A DNA stretch of 64,000 bases. Origin: Ottowia sp. (lineage in GTDB: Bacteria > Pseudomonadota > Gammaproteobacteria > Burkholderiales > Burkholderiaceae_C). Location: NCBI GenBank assembly GCA_023228705.1, contig JALOAS010000002.1:1-64000 (forward strand), read 5' to 3'. The position numbers were made by a program, and so were the translations under genes. Below, in pieces: positions 16,356 to 24,434 of the stretch (its first letter is position 1; the number at the start of each line of letters is the position of its first letter). Under the pieces are notes generated by a model, which did not search any database, had not been told where the DNA came from, and was given only the letters and a program-made list of their open reading frames with translations.

Positions 16356-17038
16356 CGCGCCGGCTGCAGGGCATCGATCCGTCCCTGTACTTCATCACCG
16401 ACACCGGGCTGTGCCGCCAGGCCGGACGCAGCGTCGCGCAAACGGCGGCTGCGGCCGTTGCAGGCGGCGCGGGCATGGTCCAGGTGCGGGACAAGCGGCT
16501 GGACGACCAGGCGTTTCACGACCTGACCCTGGACGTCATCGCTGCCGTTGACGATGTGGCGCACGCGCTCGGGCGCCGCGTTCCCGTCGTCATCAACGAT
16601 CGCGTGCACGTGGCCCGGCGCCTGCTCGATGAAGGCCACGCCGTGCACGTCCACGTGGGCCAGTCCGACATGCCGGTGCCCGATGCGCGCCGGATTCTGG
16701 GCGCGGAGCCGCTGCTTGGCCTGTCCGTGGTGACGGCAAGCGACCTGCCGGCGGCCGCGCTGAGCGCCGAGATCGACCTGATCGGCATCGGTCCCGTGTT
16801 TGCAACCGGCACCAAGGCCGACGCGGGCCTGGCGCTTGGCGTCCGGGGATTGCGCGAGCTGGTGACGCGCAGCAGCGTTCCGGCGCTGGCCATAGGCGGC
16901 ATAGACGCCGGCAACGCCGGCAGCCTGCATGGCAGCGGCGTGGTTGGCATCTGCGTTATTTCTGCCATCTGCCTGGCGCCAGACCCCGCCGCAGCCGCAC
17001 AGCGCCTGTACGCGGCATTTCGCGGCCGCCCGGCGTGA
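16352..17038 (+). CDS. thiE: Thiamine-phosphate synthase
   Basis: ThiE couples hydroxymethylpyrimidine pyrophosphate to thiazole phosphate. The 228-residue TIM-barrel protein shows LYFITDTGLC, the G-A-G-M-V-Q-V-R-D-K substrate loop, INDRVHVARRL, HVGQSDMP, IGIGPVFATGTK and the terminal AIGGIDAGN. Overlap with thiM (ATGA) shows one operon. It ends just before a copy of the dispersed repeat. Confidence 0.95.
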   Translation: MTRRLQGIDPSLYFITDTGLCRQAGRSVAQTAAAAVAGGAGMVQVRDKRLDDQAFHDLTLDVIAAVDDVAHALGRRVPVVINDRVHVARRLLDEGHAVHVHVGQSDMPVPDARRILGAEPLLGLSVVTASDLPAAALSAEIDLIGIGPVFATGTKADAGLALGVRGLRELVTRSSVPALAIGGIDAGNAGSLHGSGVVGICVISAICLAPDPAAAAQRLYAAFRGRPA

Positions 17039-17060
17039 GCGGCCGGTTTTGCGCGCTGGC

Positions 17061-17291
17061 ACCGGTGACGGATGACGGATGACCTCGCTGGCGCTTCGTA
17101 TGACCGCGCCGCTGCGCGGCTGCAATGACGGCGGCTGCGCCGCCATGATATGGGGAGGTTGGGCGTTGGGCGTTGGGCGTGGTGGGCACACGCTGGACGC
17201 TGAACGCTTGACGCCAAACCTTCAACAGCCGCCGCAGGCGGCTTTCATACGAGGCCCGCAAGGGCCGAGGTCATCCGTCATGCGCCACGGG
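17061..17291. repeat. Dispersed modular repeat, copy A
   Basis: Non-coding DNA between convergent thiE and the ThiF-like gene. It starts with tandem GGATGAC heptads (to 17083) and ends with the inverse GAGGTCATCCGTCAT (17269-17283). Inside are GC palindromes at 17105-17119, 17128-17146, 17228-17242 and 17253-17268, three direct TTGGGCG heptamers (about 17159-17180) and further heptads CGCTGGA, CGCTGAA, CGCTTGA. Bases 17081-17280 match 24181-24380 with three differences counted by eye. Confidence 0.9.
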
Positions 17292-17365
17292 TCGCATCGG
17301 GGAGCGCTGAAGCATCGCGCTGCGGCAGTGGAACGAGACCGCAGCGACCAGCCAGCAGCGACGCG

Positions 17366-18115
17366 TCAGCGACCGCTGCAGACCGGGCAGTCGGGGTCCC
17401 GGGCAATGGCGATGCTGGAAAAATCCGGGCGCAGCAGGTCCACCAGCAGCAGGCGTGCGGTGAGCGCCGAATCCAGGCCGCAAAGCAGCTTGATGGCTTC
17501 GGCGGCCTGGATGCTGCCGATCACGCCCACCAGCGGCGCCAGCACGCCCAGCGTGGCACAGGGCTCGTCGGCCACGTCCTGCGTGGGCGGGAAGACGCAG
17601 GCGTAGCAGGGCGCCTGTGGCTGGCGCAGGTCGTAGACGGAGACCTGACCGTCAAAGCGGATCGCGGCGCCAGAGACCAGCGGCTTGCCATGCCGCACGC
17701 AGGCGCGGTTCAGCGCCTGCCGGGTGGCAAAGTTGTCGCCACAGTCCAGGACCACGTCGGCCTGCACGACCAGCGCTTCAAGCAGCGCCTGGTCGGCGCG
17801 GCGTGCCACGGTTTGCACCACCACGTCCCGGTTGAGTGCCGCGATGGCCCGCTGCGCCGACAGCACCTTGAGCTGTCCGATGCTGGCCTGCGTGTGCATG
17901 ATCTGGCGCTGCAGGTTGGTCAGGTCCACGCTGTCGTCGTCGACCAGCGTGATGCGGCCCACGCCGGTGCTGGCCAGGTACAGCGCCACGGGCGAGCCCA
18001 GGCCGCCCGCGCCCAGCACCAGCGCATGCGCGGCCAGCAGCTTCTCCTGCGCCTCCACGCCCAGCTCGTCAAGCATCAGGTGGCGTGAATAACGCAGCAG
18101 CTGTTCGTCATCCAT
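17366..18115 (-). CDS. moeB: HesA/MoeB/ThiF family adenylyltransferase
   Basis: An E1-like enzyme that adenylates the C-terminal glycine of a ubiquitin-like sulfur carrier (MoaD or ThiS). The 249-residue protein has RYSRHLMLDELG, the ATP motif LGAGGLGSPVALYLA, DDDSVDLTNLQRQ, DCGDNFATR and two zinc CxxC pairs (CYAC, CPVC). MoeB and ThiF cannot be separated by sequence reading alone; thiM and thiE on one side favour ThiF, while synteny with ctpA and gpmA is the usual place of moeB in betaproteobacteria. Confidence 0.88.
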   Translation of the reverse strand: MDDEQLLRYSRHLMLDELGVEAQEKLLAAHALVLGAGGLGSPVALYLASTGVGRITLVDDDSVDLTNLQRQIMHTQASIGQLKVLSAQRAIAALNRDVVVQTVARRADQALLEALVVQADVVLDCGDNFATRQALNRACVRHGKPLVSGAAIRFDGQVSVYDLRQPQAPCYACVFPPTQDVADEPCATLGVLAPLVGVIGSIQAAEAIKLLCGLDSALTARLLLVDLLRPDFSSIAIARDPDCPVCSGR

Positions 18116-18171
18116 GCGCCTGCCTGCCTTGCTTGCCGGATCCGCCGCGCCAGGGGCCGCCTGGGGCCCGT

Positions 18172-19620
18172 TCAGTCCTCTGCGCCGGGGGCGTCCACGT
18201 CGTCGTCGTCGTCGCTGACCGCCTTGCTGACTTGCACCGGGTCGCCCTTGAGCTGCGCCAGCGCCTGCTGTAGCGGGAAGTCCTCTTCGCTGCCGTACTG
18301 CGGCGGCCGCCGGGGCGTCTCCTGCTTGTCGGCTTCTTCTTCCAGGCGCCGGATCGCCGCTTCACGTGCCTTGTCGCGCGCACTGCTGGCCGGGGCGGCG
18401 GCATCGCCGTTTTCCAGGTGGTGCTGCAGGTCGATCTCGCGCATGCGCAGCGCGGCAAAGGGGCTGCCCTCGGCGGTGTCGTCCACCGCGATGTCCGGCA
18501 CGATGCCGCGGGCCTGGATCGACGTGCCATCCGGCGTGTAATAGCGTGCCGTGGTCAGCTTCAGCGCGGTGTCAGGCCCCAGCGGACGGATGGTCTGCAC
18601 CGACCCCTTGCCAAAGGTCTGGCTGCCCATGACGACCGCGCGGTGGTGGTCCTGAAGCGCACCGGCGACGATTTCACTGGCCGACGCCGAGCCGGCGTTG
18701 ACGAGCACCACCATGGGCACGGTCTTGACGCCATCGGGCAGGTCTGCCAGCGGGTCCTTGCCGTGGCGCTGCATGTAGTCTTGCGGAACGGTCTTGTAGA
18801 CGGCCTTGCTTTCCTCTATCTGCCCGTCGGTGGTGACCACGGTCACGTCCCGCGGCAGGAACGCGGCCGATACCGCGATGGCGGCGTTGAGCAGCCCGCC
18901 CGGGTCGCTGCGCAGGTCGAGCACCAGGCCCTTGAGATCGGGGTCTTCCTTGTACAGCGTCTTGAGCTTGTCGACGAAATCGCCCACCGTGGTCTGCTGG
19001 AACTGGGAAACACGCAGCCACGCATAGCCGGGCTCGACGATCTTGCCCTTGACCGAGTGCGTCTGGATTTCAGCGCGCGTGATCGTGACCGGGAACGTGC
19101 GGCTCTCTTCCTTGCGGTAGATCGTCAGGCGCACCTTGGTGCCCGGTTCGCCCCGGATGCGCTTGACCGCGTCGGTCAGCGTCAGGCCCTTGACGGCCGT
19201 GTCGTCCACGCGCGTGATGAGGTCACCTGGCAGGATGCCGGCCCGGTCGGCGGGTGTGCCTTCTATGGGCGAGATGACGCGGATCAGGCCGTCTTCTTCG
19301 GTGATCTCTATGCCCACGCCAACGAAGCGCCCGGTAGTGCCTTCCTTGAATTCCCTGAAGGCCTTGGCGTCAAAGTATTGCGAATGCGGGTCCAGCCCGG
19401 AGACCATGCCGGAGATGGCGTCGGTGATCAGCTTTTTTTCGTCCACCGGCTCGACGTAGTCGGTCTTGATCAGGCCAAATACGGCCGCCAGCTGCTGCAG
19501 CTGCTCCAGCGGCAGCGGCGCCACGGCGCTGCGCGCTGCCGTTTGCAGCGAAACGGTGGCCATCGCGCCGGCAAGCGCGCCGGCAGCGATCCAACCCGCG
19601 ATTCTGGCTTTTTGTCTCAT
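18172..19620 (-). CDS. ctpA: Carboxyl-terminal processing protease (S41 family)
   Basis: A 482-residue periplasmic/envelope serine protease. An N-terminal uncleaved or signal helix (GWIAAGALAGAMATVSL) is followed by a PDZ domain (about residues 95-180) and the S41 catalytic core, with Ser311 in NAGSASASE and Lys338 in TFGKGSVQ forming the Ser-Lys dyad. The C-terminus from about residue 410 is a charged, low-complexity tail ending in a run of five Asp. It trims C-termini of envelope proteins. It lies between gpmA and the MoeB-like gene, the usual Burkholderiales order. Confidence 0.94.
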   Translation of the reverse strand: MRQKARIAGWIAAGALAGAMATVSLQTAARSAVAPLPLEQLQQLAAVFGLIKTDYVEPVDEKKLITDAISGMVSGLDPHSQYFDAKAFREFKEGTTGRFVGVGIEITEEDGLIRVISPIEGTPADRAGILPGDLITRVDDTAVKGLTLTDAVKRIRGEPGTKVRLTIYRKEESRTFPVTITRAEIQTHSVKGKIVEPGYAWLRVSQFQQTTVGDFVDKLKTLYKEDPDLKGLVLDLRSDPGGLLNAAIAVSAAFLPRDVTVVTTDGQIEESKAVYKTVPQDYMQRHGKDPLADLPDGVKTVPMVVLVNAGSASASEIVAGALQDHHRAVVMGSQTFGKGSVQTIRPLGPDTALKLTTARYYTPDGTSIQARGIVPDIAVDDTAEGSPFAALRMREIDLQHHLENGDAAAPASSARDKAREAAIRRLEEEADKQETPRRPPQYGSEEDFPLQQALAQLKGDPVQVSKAVSDDDDDVDAPGAED

Positions 19621-19685
19621 GGCATGGAATGGGTTTGCAAGCGTTGAATATACACGGTCTGCGCCTTGCTCTGGCTTGCTGGCGC

Positions 19686-20402
19686 TCAGCGCAGCGGGCT
19701 CGGGTCGGCGGGCGATTCAAGGTATTGGCTGCGCACGGGTTTCAGCGCGGCGTCCAGTTCATACACCAGCGGGATTCCGTTGGGTATGTTGACCTCCATG
19801 ATTTCCTGGTCCGATATCCCGTCCAGGTGCTTGACCAGCGCCCGGATGGAATTGCCGTGTGCCGATATGAGCACGCGCTTGCCTTCCTTGATCACCGGCG
19901 CGATGGTTTCGTTCCACAGCGGCAGCACGCGCGCCACGGTGTCGCGCAGGCACTCGGTCAGCGGGACCTGTTCCGCGGCAAGCCCCGCGTAGCGCCTGTC
20001 CTTGCGCGCGCAGCGCGGGTCGTCGGGCGCCAGCGCCGGCGGCGGCAGGTCGTAGCTGCGGCGCCACTGGTGCACCAGATCGGCACCGTGTCTTTCGGCG
20101 GTCTCCGCCTTGTTCAGACCCTGCAGTGCGCCGTAGTGGCGCTCGTTGAGGCGCCAGTCCTTGACCGTGGGCAGCCACAGGCGATCCATTTCGGCAAGAG
20201 CCAGGTGCAGCGTGCGGATGGCGCGCGTCAGCACGCTGGTGTAGGCCAGGTCAAAGTCGTAGCCCTCGCGCTTGAGCAGCCGGCCCGCGTCGCGTGCCTG
20301 TTGCTCTCCCTTGGCCGTGAGATCCACGTCGGTCCAGCCCGTGAAGCGGTTTTCAAGGTTCCAGGTGGATTCGCCGTGGCGGATGAGAACGAGTTTGTGC
20401 AT
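19686..20402 (-). CDS. gpmA: 2,3-bisphosphoglycerate-dependent phosphoglycerate mutase
   Basis: Glycolytic interconversion of 3- and 2-phosphoglycerate. The 238-residue protein begins MHKLVLIRHGEST with the phospho-histidine RHG, then NRFTGWTDVDLT, TSVLTRAIRTL, NERHYGALQGLNK and SAHGNSIRALVKHL with the second catalytic His. The start at 20402 is set by the family; the frame is open further upstream. It is about 10 residues shorter at the C-terminus than the common 248-249. Confidence 0.94.
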   Translation of the reverse strand: MHKLVLIRHGESTWNLENRFTGWTDVDLTAKGEQQARDAGRLLKREGYDFDLAYTSVLTRAIRTLHLALAEMDRLWLPTVKDWRLNERHYGALQGLNKAETAERHGADLVHQWRRSYDLPPPALAPDDPRCARKDRRYAGLAAEQVPLTECLRDTVARVLPLWNETIAPVIKEGKRVLISAHGNSIRALVKHLDGISDQEIMEVNIPNGIPLVYELDAALKPVRSQYLESPADPSPLR

Positions 20403-20602
20403 GCGTTGACCAGGCAGCGGAAAAAAAGCCGCGTCAGTGCGGACGCGACCATTCATTGTGTCATGGCGGCAGGGCAGTGGTCCGTGGCCTTGTGCCCCGC
20501 CAGGACAGGCTATTCTAGAATGACGGGTTCAACCCTTCATGCACTGCGCCGGTGCCCGGCCGCAAGCAGCCTTGCGCCGGAGCGTGCCGGCAGGATGGAA
20601 CC

Positions 20603-21007
20603 ATGGATTTCCTGATCGACAATTGGCTACTGATACTGGTTGCGCTGACCTCGGGCGCCATGCTGGCCTGGCCGCGCTTGCAGGGTGGCGCCAAGGGCGT
20701 GACCCCGGGCGCTGCCGTGCAGCTGATCAACCGCGAAAAGGCCGTTGTCATCGACGTTTGCGATCCGGCCGAATACAGCAGCGAGCACATTGCCGGCGCC
20801 AGGAACGTGCCGCTGGCCCAGCTGGAGTCCGGGCTGCCAGCGGCAGCAAAAAACAAGGGGCGCCCGCTCATTTTCGTCTGCGCCTCGGGAGCGCGTGCGG
20901 GACGCGCCGTGACCGTGGCGCGCAAGCTGGGCTACGAAGACGTGCGCACGCTCGCCGGCGGCCTCAAGGCCTGGCGTGACGCCAACCTGCCCACGGAACG
21001 CGGCTGA
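20603..21007 (+). CDS. Membrane-anchored rhodanese-like protein
   Basis: A 134-residue protein with one N-terminal transmembrane helix (about residues 4-22) and a single rhodanese domain: VIDVCDPAEYSSEHIAGARN and active-site loop FVCASGARAGRA with the sulfur-carrying Cys. It transfers sulfane sulfur, substrate unknown. It opens the rhodanese-grxC-secB-gpsA cluster. TTCTAGAAT at 20513-20521 upstream may belong to the promoter. Confidence 0.9.
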   Translation: MDFLIDNWLLILVALTSGAMLAWPRLQGGAKGVTPGAAVQLINREKAVVIDVCDPAEYSSEHIAGARNVPLAQLESGLPAAAKNKGRPLIFVCASGARAGRAVTVARKLGYEDVRTLAGGLKAWRDANLPTERG

Positions 21008-21061
21008 GGCTGAGCCCTGCCTGCACCCGCCGGATCCGCGGGCGTGGTAAAACCCGAAGAC

Positions 21062-21319
21062 ATGCCAACCATCAAGATGTACACGACGGGCACCTGCCCG
21101 TACTGCCTGCGCGCCAAGCAATTGCTCAAGGCCCGGGGCGTCGCCGAGATAGACGAGATCCGCGTCGACCTGGAACCGGGCCAGCGCAGGCACATGGTGT
21201 CCGAGACCGGCCGCCGGACCGTGCCGCAGATCTTCATTGGCCAGAAGCACATCGGTGGCTGCGACGAACTCGTGGCGCTTGACGCGCGAGGCGAGCTCGA
21301 GCCGCTGCTGGCCGGCTGA
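21062..21319 (+). CDS. grxC: Glutaredoxin 3
   Basis: An 85-residue glutathione-dependent dithiol oxidoreductase with the active site TGTCPYCLRAKQLL, the cis-Pro loop RTVPQIFIG and the glutathione-binding HIGGCDEL. Its small size and motifs are typical for GrxC. It sits 54 bases after the rhodanese gene and 58 before secB on the same strand. Confidence 0.95.
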   Translation: MPTIKMYTTGTCPYCLRAKQLLKARGVAEIDEIRVDLEPGQRRHMVSETGRRTVPQIFIGQKHIGGCDELVALDARGELEPLLAG

Positions 21320-21377
21320 GCGGCACGCGGCGTCCTGCCGCATCCTTTTCCCTCATTCCATTGGCCCAAGGACCTTC

Positions 21378-21848
21378 ATGGCTGAACAAGACCCCACTTT
21401 CAACATCCAGCGCGTCTACCTGAAAGACGCGTCGCTGGAACAACCCAACTCGCCGGCCATCCTGCTGGAGCAGGAAAAACCGTCCATAGAGATCAACCTG
21501 GGCATTTCAGCAGAGAACATCAGCGAGGGCGTGTTCGAAGTCTGCGTGACGGCCACCGTTCACGCCAAGGTGCAGGAAAAGAGCCTGTTCCTGTGCGAAT
21601 GCAAGCAGGCGGGCATCTTTGAAATCCGCAACATCCCCGACGACCAGCGCGAACCACTGCTGGGCGTCGCCTGCCCGCAGATCGTCTATCCCTACCTGCG
21701 CGGCAACCTGGCCGACCTGACGCAGCGTGGCGGTTTTGCGCCCGTGCACCTGACCGAAGTCAACTTCCAGAGCATGTACGAGCAGCAGAAGGCAAGGCGG
21801 CAGGCGCAGCCGCCGGCCGGAGAATCCGCTCCGGAAGGCGTTCAATAA
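21378..21848 (+). CDS. secB: Protein-export chaperone
   Basis: SecB keeps precursors unfolded and delivers them to SecA. The 156-residue protein has FNIQRVYLKDASLEQPNSP, the tetramer-interface E-V-C-V-T-A-T-V-H segment, and the helix region GNLADLTQRGGFAPVHLTEVNF. The C-terminal 20 residues are Gln/Ala/Pro-rich. A strong hairpin (GGCAGCC/GGCTGCC near 21857-21876) follows the stop without a T-run. Confidence 0.96.
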   Translation: MAEQDPTFNIQRVYLKDASLEQPNSPAILLEQEKPSIEINLGISAENISEGVFEVCVTATVHAKVQEKSLFLCECKQAGIFEIRNIPDDQREPLLGVACPQIVYPYLRGNLADLTQRGGFAPVHLTEVNFQSMYEQQKARRQAQPPAGESAPEGVQ

Positions 21849-21905
21849 GCAGCGGCGACGGCAGCCCGGACGGCTGCCGGCGGTGCAAGCAGGGGTGGCG
21901 GCAAC

Positions 21906-22931
21906 ATGAAGATCCTGGTCATTGGCGCCGGCGCCTGGGGAACCGCGCTGGCCGTCAGCGCAGCGCGCCACACCGACCATCAGGTCGTGCTCTGGGCCCG
22001 CGATGCCGCACAGGCCAGCGCGATGGAGCACACGCGCGAGAACGCGCGCTACCTGCCGGGCATTCCCTTGCCGGCTGTACTGCAGGTGGCCAGCAGCGCG
22101 CCCACTGACCTGCCGGCGATCGCCCGCGACGCCAACCTGGTCATGGTGGCGACTCCCGTGGCCGGCCTGCGCGCCATCCTGGCTCTGCTGGCAGACGTGG
22201 CAACGCCGCTGGCCTGGCTGTGCAAGGGCTTTGAACGCATGGACGGCCGTGTGCCGGGCGCTGCCATCAGTCCGATGCCGCACGAGGTGCAGCGCGAGGT
22301 GGCGCCGCGGCTGCTGGCCGGCGCGTTCAGCGGACCGAGCTTTGCGCAGGAGGTGGGGCGCGGCCAGCCCACCGCGCTGGTCGCCGCAAGCCGCCACCGC
22401 CAGGTGCGCAGCTGCCTGGTCGCGGCCTTTCACGGTCCCACCATGCGCGTCTACGAGAACCACGACATCATCGGCGTCGAGGTGGGCGGCGCCGTCAAGA
22501 ACGTGCTGGCCATTGCCACCGGGCTGGCCGACGGGCTGGACCTGGGGCTGAACGCCCGTGCCGCGCTGATCACGCGCGGACTGTCTGAAATGTCCCGCCT
22601 GGGCCTGGCACTGGGCGCCCGCAGCGAAACCTTCATGGGGCTCTCGGGCATGGGCGACCTGGTCCTCACGGCCACCGGCGACCTGAGCCGCAACCGCCGG
22701 GTCGGCATGCTGCTGGCGCAGGGCAAGACGACGGCGGAGGCGGTGCAGTCACTGGGTCACGTGGCCGAAGGCGTGTACACGGCGCATGCCGTGCTTGAGC
22801 GCGCGCGCGGCCTGGGCGTGGAGATGCCCATTGCCGAATGCGTCGTGGCCCTGCTTGACGGCCAGCTCAAGCCCGCCGATGCGGTGGCGCTGCTGATGGA
22901 GCGCGCACCCCGCGACGAGCTGGCGCCGTAG
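21906..22931 (+). CDS. gpsA: Glycerol-3-phosphate dehydrogenase [NAD(P)+]
   Basis: GpsA reduces dihydroxyacetone phosphate to glycerol-3-phosphate, the precursor for phospholipids. The 341-residue protein shows the dinucleotide motif VIGAGAWGTALA, CKGFE, SGPSFAQEV, the catalytic VGGAVKNVLAIATG with Lys, GLSGMGDLVLTATG and SRNRRVG. The acyltransferase PlsY, which uses its product, is encoded at 45.8 kb. It converges with scpA, leaving three bases between the stops. Confidence 0.96.
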   Translation: MKILVIGAGAWGTALAVSAARHTDHQVVLWARDAAQASAMEHTRENARYLPGIPLPAVLQVASSAPTDLPAIARDANLVMVATPVAGLRAILALLADVATPLAWLCKGFERMDGRVPGAAISPMPHEVQREVAPRLLAGAFSGPSFAQEVGRGQPTALVAASRHRQVRSCLVAAFHGPTMRVYENHDIIGVEVGGAVKNVLAIATGLADGLDLGLNARAALITRGLSEMSRLGLALGARSETFMGLSGMGDLVLTATGDLSRNRRVGMLLAQGKTTAEAVQSLGHVAEGVYTAHAVLERARGLGVEMPIAECVVALLDGQLKPADAVALLMERAPRDELAP

Positions 22932-22934
22932 GAC

Positions 22935-23780
22935 TCAGGGACCCGTCGGGGCCAGCGCCAGCCGCACGTGTATGGGTGCGTAGGCGCGGTCCTGCATCAG
23001 TTCCACCAGCCTTTCGCGGACCAGTTCAAGCAGCGCCAGCAGCGTGACGACCAGCACGGGCGGGCCACGCGTTGGGTCGAACAGGTCCTCGAAGGCCATG
23101 AACCGGCGCCCGCGCAGCTGGCGCAGGACGCTGGCCATGTGTTCGCGCACGCTGAGCACTTCGCGGGTGATGGTGTGCCTCTGGACCAGCTCGGCGTGGC
23201 GCAGCAGCCGCGCCCAGGCGGCCTGCAGGTCGGCGGGCGCGACGTCCGGCAAGCGCAGCGCCCGGACCCGGTCCACGTGTGCCGCTGCGACGAAGAAGTG
23301 ATGGCCCAGCTGCGGCTGCTCGGCCAGGCGCGCCGCGCCCTGCTTGATCCGCTCGTATTCCAGCAGGCGGCGCACCAGCTCGGCGCGGGGGTCTTGCGCA
23401 TCGTCTTCGTCGCGGGCCGGAGGGCGGGGCAGCAGCACGCGCGACTTGATCTCTATCAGCAGCGCGGCCATCAGCAGGTATTCGGCTGCCAGCTCCAGGT
23501 TGCGCGCGCTGATTTCATCGACATACGCCAGATACTGGCGTGTCAGCGCCACCATGGGGATGTCGAGGATGTTGAAGTCCTGCTTGCGGATCAGGTACAG
23601 CAGCAGGTCCAGCGGGCCCTCGAAGCTTTCCAGGAAGATTTCCAGCGCATCCGGCGGGATGTAGAGGTCCCGGGGCAGCTCGAACAGCGGCTCGCCATAC
23701 AAAAGGGCGACTGCATCGCCCGGCGTCAGCTCGCCGTTTCCGGCGTCACTTGTCGGCGTTGTCCCAGTGGTAGTAGACAT
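22935..23780 (-). CDS. scpA: Segregation and condensation protein A
   Basis: ScpA is the kleisin of the SMC-ScpA-ScpB condensin. The 281-residue protein has the N-terminal SMC-neck-binding region FEGPLDLLLYLIRKQDFNILDIPM and LAAEYLLMAALLIEIKSRVLLP, followed by a charged linker and a C-terminal winged-helix part. The partner smc is at 35.4 kb; scpB is not in the window. The start at 23780 makes the gene overlap the upstream DUF3460 gene by 35 bases. Confidence 0.93.
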   Translation of the reverse strand: MSTTTGTTPTSDAGNGELTPGDAVALLYGEPLFELPRDLYIPPDALEIFLESFEGPLDLLLYLIRKQDFNILDIPMVALTRQYLAYVDEISARNLELAAEYLLMAALLIEIKSRVLLPRPPARDEDDAQDPRAELVRRLLEYERIKQGAARLAEQPQLGHHFFVAAAHVDRVRALRLPDVAPADLQAAWARLLRHAELVQRHTITREVLSVREHMASVLRQLRGRRFMAFEDLFDPTRGPPVLVVTLLALLELVRERLVELMQDRAYAPIHVRLALAPTGP

Positions 23781-23970
23781 AGTCTTTTTGCGGCACCTTG
23801 CCGGCACGGAACTGCGCGTGCAGCTCCGGGTCGATGTAGCGGTCCCACAGCAGGTCGCGGCCGTAGCGCTGCTTTTCGTACAGCTTGGGGTCCTTCTCGC
23901 GCATCTGCTCGATAAAGTCCGTGAGATCGGAGGTGTAGTGCGGACGGTTGAAAAAGTTGGAGATGCTCAT
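23746..23970 (-). CDS. DUF3460 family protein
   Basis: A 74-residue protein beginning MSISNFFNRPHYTSDLTDFI and rich in aromatic and charged residues, ending YVYYHWDNADK. It matches the short DUF3460 family found in Burkholderiales immediately before scpA. No function is known. Its end overlaps the scpA start region by 35 bases, so translation is probably coupled. Confidence 0.85.
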   Translation of the reverse strand: MSISNFFNRPHYTSDLTDFIEQMREKDPKLYEKQRYGRDLLWDRYIDPELHAQFRAGKVPQKDYVYYHWDNADK

Positions 23971-24132
23971 GGAGAAAGAGGCCCGACGGCGCCGCAGCGG
24001 AGGACGCGGCAATGGCTGCAACGGCTTGATTCTAGCGTCTTTGAGTCCGCCCCAGATGGTGTGCGGGCTCGCGGCCGTGGCTGCCGCATAATCGGGATCG
24101 GCCCGCGCCCGGTGCGCCGGTGCCGGGCGCAT

Positions 24133-24421
24133 GACGGTTGAGCGTATGGCGTTGAGCGTTTGGCGTGGCGCATGACAGATGACCTCGCTGGCGCTTCGTA
24201 TGACCGCGCCGCTGCGCGGCTGCAATGACGGCGGCTGCGCCGCCATGATATGGGGAGGTTGGGCGTTGGGCGTTGGGCGTGGTGGGCACACGCTGGACGC
24301 TGAACGCTTGACGCCAAACCTTCATCAGCCGCCGCAGGCGGCTTTCATACAAGGCCCGCAAGGGCCGAGGTCATCTGTCATCTGTCATCTGTCATTCGGC
24401 AAGCTGACGCGGCTTGCCGAC
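24133..24421. repeat. Dispersed modular repeat, copy B
   Basis: Lies between divergent DUF3460 and pabBC. The 200-bp core (24181-24380) differs from copy A at only three positions seen by eye. The left side has extra heptads (GTTGAGC, GTATGGC, GTTGAGC, GTTTGGC). The right side has four heptads of the GTCATCT type (about 24369-24396) followed by the inverse of the GGCAAGC end motif. The element ends directly against the ribosome site of pabBC, so it may form its 5' leader. Confidence 0.9.
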
Positions 24422-24434
24422 CTGGAGGGCTCTT

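Noticed and set aside
17061..17291. Insertion sequence remnant with transposase
   Set aside because: No frame in the repeat shows transposase motifs, and copies differ in module order rather than as truncated coding sequence.
21855..21880. Intrinsic terminator after secB
   Set aside because: The GGCAGCC/GGCTGCC hairpin is good but is not followed by a T-run on either strand.
22968..23915. A 315-codon plus-strand frame opposite scpA
   Set aside because: It is Gln/Val/Arg-rich with no domain, while scpA and DUF3460 on the minus strand match known families and order.
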